Source: Janibacter sp. Soil728 (GTDB lineage Bacteria; Actinomycetota; Actinomycetes; Actinomycetales; Dermatophilaceae). Taken from it: a stretch of 64,000 nt of DNA. A program made the translations under genes and the position numbers. The stretch spans positions 124,001-188,000 of the forward strand of contig NZ_LMRZ01000003.1 of NCBI RefSeq assembly GCF_001428305.1, written 5' to 3'. Shown here piece after piece: positions 56,195 through 64,000 of this stretch (position 1 is the first letter of the stretch; each line of letters opens with the position of its first letter). The notes beneath the pieces are model-generated. The model saw nothing but the letters and a program-made list of their open reading frames with translations. It did not search any database and was not told the DNA's origin.

Positions 56195-56890
56195 GCGAGT
56201 TCCGAGGATTGCGGTCCCGACACGCAGGTGTGTCGCTCCGTGTCGCACTGCGGCCTCGAGATCGCCACTCATGCCGGCCGAGACCATCTCGGCCTGCGGA
56301 TGGTCGGCCAGGACCCGCTCGTGCAGCCGTGCGAGCCGCTCGAAAGCGGCGTCCGGGTCAGCGTCCAGGGGAGCGACGGCCATCAGTCCACCCAGGCGAA
56401 GGGAGCTGCTCGCGATCTGGTCGGCCAGGGCCGGGACGTCCGCCGGCTCCGCTCCCCCGCGCCCCGCCCCGGCCCCAGGGTCCAGGTTGACCTGGATGAG
56501 CGCCGTCAGCTCACGCTCGGCGGCCTCGGCACCGCGCGCCAGCGCGGTGATGAGCTTGTCCCGGTCGACGGACTGGACGACATCGGCCCACCGGGCGACG
56601 GCGGTGGCCTTCTTGGACTGCAGCTGACCGATGAAGTGGGTGCGCACACCGGGCGGGGTCCCCCCTTCGGCCAGCTTGGCGGAGGCCTCCTGCTCACGGT
56701 TCTCGCCGATCTCGGTGACACCGAGGCCGGCGAGCAGGTCGAGGTCGCTGCGGGGGAAGAACTTCGTCACGACGATCAGCTGGACGTCCTCGCGGGGCCG
56801 GCCGGCACTCGTGCACGCGGCCGCGATCCTCCCTTCGACATCGGCGAGGTTGGCGGCGAGCTCCTCGCGTCGCCCGTGGTCCTGGGTCAT
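56180..56890 (-). CDS. yggS: YggS-family PLP homeostasis protein
   Basis: 236-aa single-domain TIM-barrel protein that binds pyridoxal phosphate without known catalysis and keeps PLP and amino-acid pools balanced. The PLP lysine is in LIVVTKFFP (near residue 43), followed by GENREQEA and HFIGQLQSKK segments. The start ATG 56890 overlaps the pgeF stop. Confidence 0.93.
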   Translation of the reverse strand: MTQDHGRREELAANLADVEGRIAAACTSAGRPREDVQLIVVTKFFPRSDLDLLAGLGVTEIGENREQEASAKLAEGGTPPGVRTHFIGQLQSKKATAVARWADVVQSVDRDKLITALARGAEAAERELTALIQVNLDPGAGAGRGGAEPADVPALADQIASSSLRLGGLMAVAPLDADPDAAFERLARLHERVLADHPQAEMVSAGMSGDLEAAVRHGATHLRVGTAILGTRVSHR

Positions 56891-57618
56891 GCCGGCCGCC
56901 CGATGACTCCGGCGAAGCGTCCGGTCTGCCCGTCGCGCCGGTAGGAGAAGTAGGCGTCGTCCTCGCGGGCGCACCCGGGGACCCACCGCACGGGCACCCC
57001 GGACCCCTGCAGCTGGTCGACGACACCGCTGGCGACGTCGATCGCGGCGGTGCCGGCCCACGTGACCGCGGCGGACACGGGAGCGACCTGCGCGGCGGCA
57101 GCACGCATCTCGACGGGCACCTCGTAGCACCGGCCGCAGACCGAGGGGCCGACCGACGCGATCAGGTGGGTGGCGCCGAGATCACGCATGGCCTCGACGA
57201 GGCGCTGGGCGACACCGGCGACCATCCCGGGTCGGCCCGCGTGGGCCACCCCGACGAGCGCACTGTCCTCGTCGTGCACGAGGACGGGCGTGCAGTCGGC
57301 GACGAGCACGCCGAGGGCGATCCCGGGGAGGTCGGTGACCATGGCGTCCCCGATGCCCACCGCGCCGGTGTCCGTCCGGGGCCCTCGCAGCAGCTCCTGC
57401 GTCACGTGGAGGACGTCGCTGCCATGGACCTGGTCGGCCCAGACCGACGTCATGCCGATCGCCTCCTCGAGGCGGGCACGGTTGGCCGCGACCGCCGCTG
57501 GGTCGTCACCCACGTGCGCCCCGAGGTTGAGGCCGGCGAAGGGGGCCGCACTCACCCCGTCGTGGCGGTCGGTGAAGGCGCGCACGAGGCCCGCGTCGTC
57601 ATCTCTCCAGGCAAACAC
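56887..57618 (-). CDS. pgeF: peptidoglycan editing factor (YfiH/laccase-domain)
   Basis: 243-aa YfiH-family protein with the zinc-site residues in LVADCTPVLV and VAHAGRPGM, and CGRCYEVP. It removes non-canonical muropeptides or oxidises polyphenols in relatives. It starts at GTG 57618 and follows ftsZ with a large perfect hairpin between. Confidence 0.9.
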   Translation of the reverse strand: MFAWRDDDAGLVRAFTDRHDGVSAAPFAGLNLGAHVGDDPAAVAANRARLEEAIGMTSVWADQVHGSDVLHVTQELLRGPRTDTGAVGIGDAMVTDLPGIALGVLVADCTPVLVHDEDSALVGVAHAGRPGMVAGVAQRLVEAMRDLGATHLIASVGPSVCGRCYEVPVEMRAAAAQVAPVSAAVTWAGTAAIDVASGVVDQLQGSGVPVRWVPGCAREDDAYFSYRRDGQTGRFAGVIGRPA

Positions 57619-57675
57619 GACTGCAACCTACTCTGCCGGCTCGCCCCACCTGCCACCCGATTTCGGGGGTGACCC

Positions 57676-57728
57676 GAGAAACCCTCCCTTCGCAAGGGTT
57701 TGGAACTCTTGCGAAGGGAGGGTTTCTC
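57676..57728 (-). terminator. 21-bp perfect hairpin between ftsZ and pgeF
   Basis: GAGAAACCCTCCCTTCGCAAG and its exact complement are separated by an 11-base loop. It lies 30 bases beyond the ftsZ stop on the minus strand, the place of an ftsZ terminator or attenuator, and 58 bases before the pgeF start. Both arms contain GCGAAGGGAGGG, the repeated motif. Confidence 0.85.
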
Positions 57729-57757
57729 TTGTCGAGCAGTGCGGCGTCAGCCGCGGG

Positions 57758-59068
57758 TCACTTCAGGAAGTCGGGAACGTCCAGGTCGTCGCCGTCGTCG
57801 AAGGTCACCTGACGCGGCGGCGCGGCCTGCTGCGGCTGACCCTGGACGGGCTGCTGCGGCTGCGCCGGAGCCTGCTGCTGAGCGGGCGCCTGCTGGACCG
57901 GAGCCTGCTGCGGCTGACCCTGGTGCGGCTGACCCTGGGCGGGGCGCTGCTGCTGGGCCGGGACCTGCTGCACGGGCACCTGCTGGGCCGGAGCCTGCTG
58001 AGCGGGCGCCTGCCGGACGGGAGCCGCCTGCTGGGCCGGCGCCTGCTGAGCCGGAGCCTGCCGACCCTGGCCACCGGACTGGACCTGGCCGAGGGCCCGG
58101 TCGTCGGGACGCTGGGTGGGTGCGCCACCGTCGAAGCCGGCCGCGATGACGGTCACGCGCACCTCGTCACCGAGGGCGTCGTCGATGACCGCACCGAAGA
58201 TGATGTTGGCCTCGGGGTGGGCGGCCTCCTGCACGAGACGGGCCGCCTCGTTGATCTCGAAGAGGCCGAGGTCGCTGCCGCCCTGGATCGACAGCAGGAC
58301 GCCGTGGGCGCCGTCGACACTGGCCTCGAGCAGCGGTGACGATATCGCCAGCTCGGCCGCTTGGACCGCGCGATCCTCGCCTCTCGCCGAGCCGATCCCC
58401 ATGAGCGCGGACCCCGCGCCCTGCATGACGGACTTGACGTCGGCGAAGTCGAGGTTGATCAGGCCGGGCGTGGTGATCAGGTCGGTGATGCCCTGCACAC
58501 CGGAGAGCAGCACCTGGTCCGCACTGCGGAAGGCGTCGAGCATGCTGACCGCGCGGTCGCTGATCGAGAGCAGCCGGTCGTTGGGGATGACGATGAGGGT
58601 GTCGACCTCGTCGCGCAGCGCAGCGATGCCGGACTCGGCCTGGTTGGCCCGACGGCGACCCTCGAAGGTGAAGGGACGCGTGACGACACCGATGGTGAGG
58701 GCACCGAGGCTCTTGGCGATCTTGGCCACGACGGGCGCACCGCCCGTACCCGTGCCACCGCCCTCGCCCGCGGTGACGAAGACCATGTCGGCCCCCTTGA
58801 TGACCTCTTCGATCTCCTCGGCGTGGTCCTCGGCGGCCTTCTTGCCGACCTCGGGGTCCGCGCCGGCGCCGAGACCGCGAGTCAGCTCACGACCGACGTC
58901 GAGCTTGACGTCCGCGTCAGACATCAGGAGTGCCTGAGCGTCGGTGTTGATCGCGATGAACTCGACGCCCTTGAGGCCGACCTCGATCATCCGATTGACG
59001 GCGTTGACGCCACCGCCGCCGATGCCGACGACCTTGATAACGGCCAGATAGTTCTGGGCTGATGCCAC
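57758..59068 (-). CDS. ftsZ: cell division protein FtsZ
   Basis: 436-aa tubulin-like GTPase that forms the Z ring. Seen: [11 protein letters not shown] at the N-terminus, the tubulin signature GGGTGTG at 103-109, the T7-type [11 protein letters not shown] loop, and the C-terminal partner-binding tail [10 protein letters not shown]. Between about 320 and 420 is a Pro, Gln and Ala linker with QAPAQQ-type repeats. GTG 59068 starts it. Upstream 148 bases carry its promoter. Confidence 0.97.
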   Translation of the reverse strand: MASAQNYLAVIKVVGIGGGGVNAVNRMIEVGLKGVEFIAINTDAQALLMSDADVKLDVGRELTRGLGAGADPEVGKKAAEDHAEEIEEVIKGADMVFVTAGEGGGTGTGGAPVVAKIAKSLGALTIGVVTRPFTFEGRRRANQAESGIAALRDEVDTLIVIPNDRLLSISDRAVSMLDAFRSADQVLLSGVQGITDLITTPGLINLDFADVKSVMQGAGSALMGIGSARGEDRAVQAAELAISSPLLEASVDGAHGVLLSIQGGSDLGLFEINEAARLVQEAAHPEANIIFGAVIDDALGDEVRVTVIAAGFDGGAPTQRPDDRALGQVQSGGQGRQAPAQQAPAQQAAPVRQAPAQQAPAQQVPVQQVPAQQQRPAQGQPHQGQPQQAPVQQAPAQQQAPAQPQQPVQGQPQQAAPPRQVTFDDGDDLDVPDFLK

Positions 59069-59216
59069 GGGGGACTCCTGTTGCTGGTGCTCGGTGCTGT
59101 CCTGATCCCGAAACTCAAGGTGAACTTCAGGGTTACAGTTTGGTCACGCTCGGTGTGTGGCTGACGTTATGCGGCCCGGGCCGCTTGGGCAAACGCTGCA
59201 CCCGCGTGTCGTCAGA
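59069..59216 (-). promoter_or_regulatory. ftsZ leader region
   Basis: The 148 bases between ftsQ and ftsZ are AT-richer than the genes around and hold, on the minus strand, GTGACCAAACTGTAACCCTG and AAGTTCACCTTGA, an imperfect inverted repeat (AAGTTCACCTTGA). ftsZ in actinobacteria has its own promoters here. No precise -10 or -35 can be placed. Confidence 0.45.
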
Positions 59217-59960
59217 CTACCCCTTCGTCACCGGCGTGTCGGGGGCGGAGACGTCGATGACCTCGGGCTTCTTGGCCAGAAGTATCTTGATCACCTTGAC
59301 CTTGACGTCCGGCCGTTGGGCATCGCCCCAGATGATCTGGGTCGAGCCGAGGGTGAAGCTGATCTGGTCGGCCGAGTCGACCGCGATCCCCGTGACCTTG
59401 CGCCGCAGGTCCTGCGGCATCGAGGCGAGCATCCCCTGGGCTGCGCGCACCCCGTGACCGGAGACCCGCGCCTCACCATCGGCCGACACGGTCGGCACGC
59501 CGGAAGGTGCGCTCGAGACGGTCCGAATGACCACACCCTCGAGGTCGAGCAGGCGGTATGCCCCGCCCCCGGCCCGGACGGCCAGCGCCGGAACCCTTGA
59601 GGTCACCTTGACATTGAGGGTGTGCGGCCAGCCGGAGTCGACCGAGACATGGGCAGCACCGGGCACCTCGTCCATGATCCGGCGAGACAGTGCGTCGCCG
59701 TCCACCCGGACGAGGGGCGTCCCGATCTCGTCCTCGGCGATCCGCTCCACCTGGCGTCGGTCTGCCGGGTCGGCGCCGGTGACCGCGACCTCCCGGGTGT
59801 CCAGCGCCGAGGAGAATCCGATGACCCAACCGAGTCCGAGCAGCACGGCGACGACGAGGAGACCGACGGCCCAGCGGCGCACCCGGTGCGCACGCACCTG
59901 GGCCGCGCGCTCGGCGAAGCGCTCCTCGGTCGCTTCGCGCGTGCCGCTCCCCCGGCTCAC
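59217..59960 (-). CDS. ftsQ: cell division protein FtsQ
   Basis: 247-aa single-pass membrane protein: a cytoplasmic basic N-terminus, a hydrophobic helix (about residues 32-50, VGLLVVAVLLGLGWVIGF) and POTRA and FtsQ domains outside. It joins the divisome and regulates FtsW/FtsI. GTG 59960 has GAGGG eight bases upstream, 10 bases after the murC stop. Confidence 0.9.
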   Translation of the reverse strand: MSRGSGTREATEERFAERAAQVRAHRVRRWAVGLLVVAVLLGLGWVIGFSSALDTREVAVTGADPADRRQVERIAEDEIGTPLVRVDGDALSRRIMDEVPGAAHVSVDSGWPHTLNVKVTSRVPALAVRAGGGAYRLLDLEGVVIRTVSSAPSGVPTVSADGEARVSGHGVRAAQGMLASMPQDLRRKVTGIAVDSADQISFTLGSTQIIWGDAQRPDVKVKVIKILLAKKPEVIDVSAPDTPVTKG

Positions 59961-59970
59961 CTGCAGGCCC

Positions 59971-61413
59971 TCATCGCCCGAGGACCTCGAGCAGCTGCGG
60001 GCCCAGGTGCGTGATGTCACCCGCGCCCACGGTCAGGACGAGGTCGCCGGGCTGCGCGTCGCGCGCGACGCTCGCCAGTGCGGTGTCCACGTCGACGACG
60101 CGGGCCGAGCGGCCGGACGCGACGAGCGGCCCGGCGATCAGCTCGGAGCTGACGCCGTCCATCGGGTCCTCGCGGGCGCCGTAGATGTCGAGCAGCAGGA
60201 CCTCGTCCGCCGGCGACAGGCCAGCGGCGAAGGCCTGGGCGAAGTCGCGTGTGCGCGAGTACAGGTGCGGCTGGAAGATGACGAAGAGTCGGTGCTCGCC
60301 GGCGATCTCCTTGGCCGTGCGCACGACCGCCTCGACCTTGCCGGGGTTGTGCGCGTAGTCGTCGACGACCGTGACCCCGCGCACCTCGCCCTTGGTCTCG
60401 AAGCGGCGTCGAGTTCCTCCGTAGGCGGCCAGGCCGTCGAGGACTGCCTGAGGCTCCACGCCGAGGCCATGGGCGGCTGCGGCGTAGGCGGCTGCGGCGT
60501 TGAGCAGGTTGTGCCGGCCCGGAACGGTGATCGCCAGCTCGCGTCGCACCTCGCCCTCGACGAGGACGGTGCGGGCGCTCGTGCCGTCGAAGGCAGGATC
60601 GACGAGGCGCACGTCGGCGTTCTCGGCGAAGCCGTAACGCACGACGCGCAGCCCCGCCGCGCTCGCCCGGACGGCCAGACGCTCAGACCCTGCGTCGTCG
60701 GCGCAGACCACGAGGAGCCCCCCGCCGACGATCGTCCCGGCGAACTCGAGGTACGCCGACTCGACGGTCTCGACGTCGCCGTAGAAGTCGAGGTGGTCGG
60801 GCTGGACATTGGTCACGACGGCGACGTCGGGCTGGTAGGCGAGGAAGGAACCATCGGACTCGTCGGCCTCCGCGATGAAGGCCGTCCCCGTCCCCAGCGC
60901 TGCATTGACGCCTTGGGTGGACAGCTCACCACCGAGCGCGAAGGACGGCGCCTCGCCGGCCTCGAGCAGGGCGACGGTGAGCATCGAGCTCGTCGTCGTC
61001 TTGCCGTTGGCACCGGCGATGGCCACGCGGGACTGCTCCCCCATCGCCGAGGCCAAGGCTTGACTGCGGTGGAGCACCCGCAGGCCGCGTGAACGCGCGG
61101 CGGCGAGCTCGGAGTTGTCCTCGCGGATGGCGGAGGAGACGACGACCGTGTCGGCACCCTCGAGGTGCACCGGGTCGTGACCGACCCAGATCGTCGCGCC
61201 GCGCTCACGCAGCCGGTCCAGCAGGGGTGAGTCCTTGGCGTCGCTGCCGCGCACCTCCACGCCGGCGTCCAGGAGCAGGCGCACGATCGCCGACATGCCC
61301 GCACCGCCAGCGGCCAGGACATGGACGACTCCGAGGTCCGCGAGCGGCACGCGGGGGGCGAGCACGTCGAAGCGCTCGTTGCGCGGCACGGGAGGCAGGG
61401 GGGCCTCAACCAC
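59971..61413 (-). CDS. murC: UDP-N-acetylmuramate--L-alanine ligase
   Basis: 480-aa Mur ligase that adds the first alanine to the peptidoglycan precursor. ATP site GANGKTTTSSM, a DESDGSFL segment and DDYAHNPGKVEA. GTG 61413 overlaps the murG stop by eight bases. It is in the cytoplasm and provides UDP-MurNAc-Ala. Confidence 0.95.
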   Translation of the reverse strand: MVEAPLPPVPRNERFDVLAPRVPLADLGVVHVLAAGGAGMSAIVRLLLDAGVEVRGSDAKDSPLLDRLRERGATIWVGHDPVHLEGADTVVVSSAIREDNSELAAARSRGLRVLHRSQALASAMGEQSRVAIAGANGKTTTSSMLTVALLEAGEAPSFALGGELSTQGVNAALGTGTAFIAEADESDGSFLAYQPDVAVVTNVQPDHLDFYGDVETVESAYLEFAGTIVGGGLLVVCADDAGSERLAVRASAAGLRVVRYGFAENADVRLVDPAFDGTSARTVLVEGEVRRELAITVPGRHNLLNAAAAYAAAAHGLGVEPQAVLDGLAAYGGTRRRFETKGEVRGVTVVDDYAHNPGKVEAVVRTAKEIAGEHRLFVIFQPHLYSRTRDFAQAFAAGLSPADEVLLLDIYGAREDPMDGVSSELIAGPLVASGRSARVVDVDTALASVARDAQPGDLVLTVGAGDITHLGPQLLEVLGR

Positions 61414-62518
61414 GGCTGCCCCCGGACTGCCACGCCTGCGTGACCATGTCGGCGAGGGTCTCGTCGGCGTCGCGGTGGCCGACCGACGCCGCGGCGACGG
61501 ACATCGTCTCCAGACGGGTGCGGTCCTGCAGCAAGGGCACGATCTCTCGCGCCACCCACGCCGGGTCGACGTCAGCATCCTCGACGAGGAGGCCTCCCCC
61601 GACCTCCACGACGTCTGCGGCGTTGAGGCGCTGCTCGCCGTTGCCGATGGGCAGCGGGACGTAGACGCCGGGCAGACCCACGGCGGTCAGCTCGCAGACG
61701 GTGTTGGCCCCGGCACGACAGACGACGGCGTCCGCCGCCGCATAGGCCAGGTCCATCCGGTCGACGTAGGGCATGACGACGTACGGGACGGACTCGTCAC
61801 CACCGAGCGCGACGAAGTCCTTGCCGGCGCCGGTCGCGTGCAGCACCTGCACCCCGGCGTCACGCAGCGTGGCGACGCTCGCGGCGAAGGCGTCGTTGAG
61901 TCGCTTGGCACCGAGCGATCCACCCGTCACCAGGAGGACCGGCAGGTCGTCGCGCAGGCCCAGGCCGGCTCGCGCCGGGGCTCGCTCTGCGGCCCGGTCG
62001 AGGGCGATGATCTCGGGGCGCAGGGGCATGCCGATGACGCGCCCCCCGGCCAGCTTGGTGCCGGGGAAGGTCACGCCGATGTGGTCGGTGAAGCGGGCCC
62101 CCACCTTGTTGGCGATGCCGGCCCGAGCGTTCTGCTCGTGGATGACGATGGGCACACCGGCCTTGCGAGCGGCCAGGTAGGCGGGGGTCGACACATAACC
62201 ACCGAAGCCCACGACCACCTGGGCGTCGATCTGCTCGATGGCCCGCCCGGCGGAGGCGACGGCCCGCCGCAGGTTGACCGGGAGGCGCACGAGATCGCCG
62301 GAGGGGCGGCGCGGCAGTGGCACCTTGGGGATGGTCGCGAAGTCGTACCCGCGCTCGGGGACGAGGCGGGACTCGAGCCCTTCGCCGGTGCCGAGGGCGA
62401 GGATCGCCACCTCGGGGTCACGACGGCGAAGGCAGTCGGCGAGGGCGAGCAGCGGGGAGACGTGTCCGGCGGTGCCACCCCCCGCCAGCAGGATGCGTGA
62501 GGGGCGGATGGGCGTCAT
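61406..62518 (-). CDS. murG: UDP-N-acetylglucosamine--lipid I transferase
   Basis: 370-aa GT-B glycosyltransferase that makes lipid II at the inner membrane face. GGGTAGHVSPLLALAD at the N-terminus, GGSLGAKRLND and the UDP-GlcNAc site CRAGANTVCELTAVG. ATG 62518 overlaps the ftsW stop by four bases. Confidence 0.96.
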   Translation of the reverse strand: MTPIRPSRILLAGGGTAGHVSPLLALADCLRRRDPEVAILALGTGEGLESRLVPERGYDFATIPKVPLPRRPSGDLVRLPVNLRRAVASAGRAIEQIDAQVVVGFGGYVSTPAYLAARKAGVPIVIHEQNARAGIANKVGARFTDHIGVTFPGTKLAGGRVIGMPLRPEIIALDRAAERAPARAGLGLRDDLPVLLVTGGSLGAKRLNDAFAASVATLRDAGVQVLHATGAGKDFVALGGDESVPYVVMPYVDRMDLAYAAADAVVCRAGANTVCELTAVGLPGVYVPLPIGNGEQRLNAADVVEVGGGLLVEDADVDPAWVAREIVPLLQDRTRLETMSVAAASVGHRDADETLADMVTQAWQSGGSRG

Positions 62519-63789
62519 CGCGTGGATGTCCTCCTGCTGGGGAACCGGGCGAGCAGGGCACGCACCCGGGAGGGTTTCGCCGCGATCATCTCAGAGCAGC
62601 CGGGCTCGGCACGAGCGAAGCTCAGCAGGACACCGACAGCGAGCATCGATGTGACGAGTGAGGACCCGCCCGAGGAGACGAAGGGCAGCGGGACGCCGAT
62701 GACCGGGAGCATGCCGATCACGGCGCCGATGTTGATGATGGCCTGGATGAGCACCCAGGAACAGATACCTGCGGTGGCGATGCGCACGAAGAAGTCCTCG
62801 GTGCGCGTCACCAGCCGCAGACCCGCGAGGGCGAAGGCCGCGAACAGACCGAGGATCGCCAGGGAGCCGAGCAGGCCCAGCTCCTCGCCGATGATCGCGA
62901 AGATGAAGTCGTTGTAGGGCTCGGAGAGCCATCCCCACTTCTCCCGGCTCGCCCCGAGCCCGACACCGAGCCAGCCGCCGTCGGCGAGGGCATATCGGCC
63001 GTGGATGGACTGCCGGCAGACACCGTAGAAGGACTCCGTACCGGGTGCGCACCGGGCCGGGTCGAGCCAGACCTGGATGCGCTCCATGCGGTTGTTGCCG
63101 AGGCTGGCCGCCATGAAGCCGAGGACGGCCAGGACACCAGCGCCGAGCGCGAACCAGCGCAGCTGGATCCCGGCCGCGAAGAGCATGCCGACGACGATCG
63201 CGAGGATGACCATGGCGGTCCCGAGGTCGTGGCCGAGCATGACCAGCAGCACCATGCCCAGGGCCACCGGGGCGACGAAGGGGACGAGCGCGTGCTTGAT
63301 CGAGCCGAGCAGCTCCCGCTTGCGCTCGAGGACGAGCGCGCCACCGAGGACGAGCCCGATCTTGGCGATCTCGCTCGGTTGGATCGACAGCGATCCGACA
63401 CCGATCCAGTTGCGGTTGCCCTGGAAGCCGAAGCCGAGAGGAGTGAGGACCAGGCCGAGCAGGACGAAGGAGGCCGCGATCGCGGGCAGTGCGAAGCGCT
63501 TCCAGAAGAGCACGCTGCGCCGCGAGGCCCACCACAGGGCGACCCCACCGGCGAGAGCGAAGACGAACTGCTTGAGGAAGATCGTGAAGGACGAGTCGTT
63601 TTCTCTCAGGGAGACGATCATCGACGCCGACAGGACCATGACCAGACCGATGCCGACGAGCAGACCGACGACTCCGAGCAGGAGGTAGTAGGTCGTCATC
63701 GGCGACTCGAAGCGGGCCGTCCACTGCTCGATCCGGGTGCGAGCGGGCCGCGTACCGGCGCGACGACTGGTCGCTGCGCTGCTGCTCAC
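62515..63789 (-). CDS. ftsW: peptidoglycan polymerase FtsW
   Basis: 424-aa SEDS glycosyltransferase with ten membrane helices that polymerises lipid II at the septum. Seen: GNRNWIGVGSLSIQPSEIAKIG, the catalytic Asp-bearing WLDPARC loop, and GVPLPFVSSGGSSLVT. I choose GTG 63789 since AGGAGG lies seven bases upstream; GTG 63795 overlaps the murD stop but is one base from that site. There is an extra soluble N-terminus. Confidence 0.93.
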   Translation of the reverse strand: MSSSAATSRRAGTRPARTRIEQWTARFESPMTTYYLLLGVVGLLVGIGLVMVLSASMIVSLRENDSSFTIFLKQFVFALAGGVALWWASRRSVLFWKRFALPAIAASFVLLGLVLTPLGFGFQGNRNWIGVGSLSIQPSEIAKIGLVLGGALVLERKRELLGSIKHALVPFVAPVALGMVLLVMLGHDLGTAMVILAIVVGMLFAAGIQLRWFALGAGVLAVLGFMAASLGNNRMERIQVWLDPARCAPGTESFYGVCRQSIHGRYALADGGWLGVGLGASREKWGWLSEPYNDFIFAIIGEELGLLGSLAILGLFAAFALAGLRLVTRTEDFFVRIATAGICSWVLIQAIINIGAVIGMLPVIGVPLPFVSSGGSSLVTSMLAVGVLLSFARAEPGCSEMIAAKPSRVRALLARFPSRRTSTR

Positions 63790-63791
63790 AC

Positions 63792-64000
63792 TCACCCCTC
63801 CTGCAGGTACCGATCCACCGCGGCAGCGAAGGCATCGCCGCGCGCCCCGTAGTTGTCGAACATGTCCATGGATGCCGCTGCCGGGGCGAGCAGCACCACG
63901 TCCCCCGGCCGCGCGAGCTCTGCCGCGTGTCGGACGACGAGATCCATCGCCCCAGTGTCCGTTGCCACGACGTCGATCACCGGGACCTCGGGGGCGTGTC
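63792..64000 (-). CDS. murD: UDP-N-acetylmuramoylalanine--D-glutamate ligase, C-terminal part
   Basis: Only the last 69 codons are in the window; the frame is open to the edge. [24 protein letters not shown] is the conserved MurD C-terminal segment, in which Ser and Phe contact the substrate. It overlaps the ftsW region and precedes ftsW on the minus strand, as in all dcw clusters. Confidence 0.93.
   Translation of the reverse strand, partial: HAPEVPVIDVVATDTGAMDLVVRHAAELARPGDVVLLAPAAASMDMFDNYGARGDAFAAAVDRYLQEG

Overview
The window is high-GC (roughly 70 %), densely coded DNA with many ATGA/GTGA start-stop overlaps and many GTG starts. A dcw cell-division cluster carrying sepF, a DivIVA/Wag31 protein and a YlmE/PgeF pair beside ftsZ, CsoR-type copper control, a TCGAAC-N4-GTTCGA LexA box and mycothiol-era actinobacterial gene families all point to an Actinomycetota chromosome. 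I lean to Micrococcales/Intrasporangiaceae, but the genus cannot be fixed from sequence alone. No tRNA, rRNA, CRISPR array, IS element or prophage was seen.

Layout. 1-5.8 kb: tail of a Rieske-type oxygenase reductase, a GntP-type permease and a homogentisate operon (hmgA, an unassigned 289-aa protein, fahA). 5.8-6.9 kb: a lower-GC methyltransferase gene between two copies of an 81-bp palindromic element. 6.9-9.0 kb: CPH-type copper ATPase with a CsoR-like operator. 9.0-13.8 kb: IclR regulator, YjiH-type membrane protein, PucR regulator and FAD monooxygenase. 13.9-19.6 kb: two MFS exporters and a complete tryptophan-to-anthranilate set (kynA, kynU, arylformamidase). 20.0-21.9 kb: SOS-box-controlled DUF222/HNH gene broken by a 1-nt loss in a tandem repeat. 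21.9-26.8 kb: branched-chain amino-acid ABC operon livK-H-M-G-F, whose 3' end runs into 27-bp repeats copied from the last livF codons. 26.9-28.9 kb: MOSC protein and two small unknowns. 28.9-32.4 kb: ABC-2 exporter plus DesK/DesR-like two-component system. 32.4-33.5 kb: a lipoprotein. 33.5-44.4 kb: a divergent terpenoid/branched acyl-CoA (Atu-like) catabolic cluster. 44.4-50.2 kb: oligopeptidase B and dnaE. 50.3-51.9 kb: acyl-CoA ligase. 51.9-64 kb: rluD, lspA, dksA-like, divIVA, yggT, sepF, yggS, pgeF, ftsZ, ftsQ, murC, murG, ftsW, murD, all on the minus strand.

The catabolic blocks feed central metabolism: homogentisate to fumarate and acetoacetate, tryptophan to anthranilate and alanine, branched acyl-CoA through dehydrogenase, carboxylase and hydratase to smaller acyl-CoAs. 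The dcw block builds the septum and lipid II.

The most unusual signal is a short motif, CGAAGGGRG, that I count about 45 times, in both orientations, inside genes and as the stems of two perfect hairpins. It behaves like the DNA uptake signals of Haemophilus and Neisseria. Only one gene-free stretch exceeds 300 bases (6576-6885) and it holds one copy of the palindromic element.
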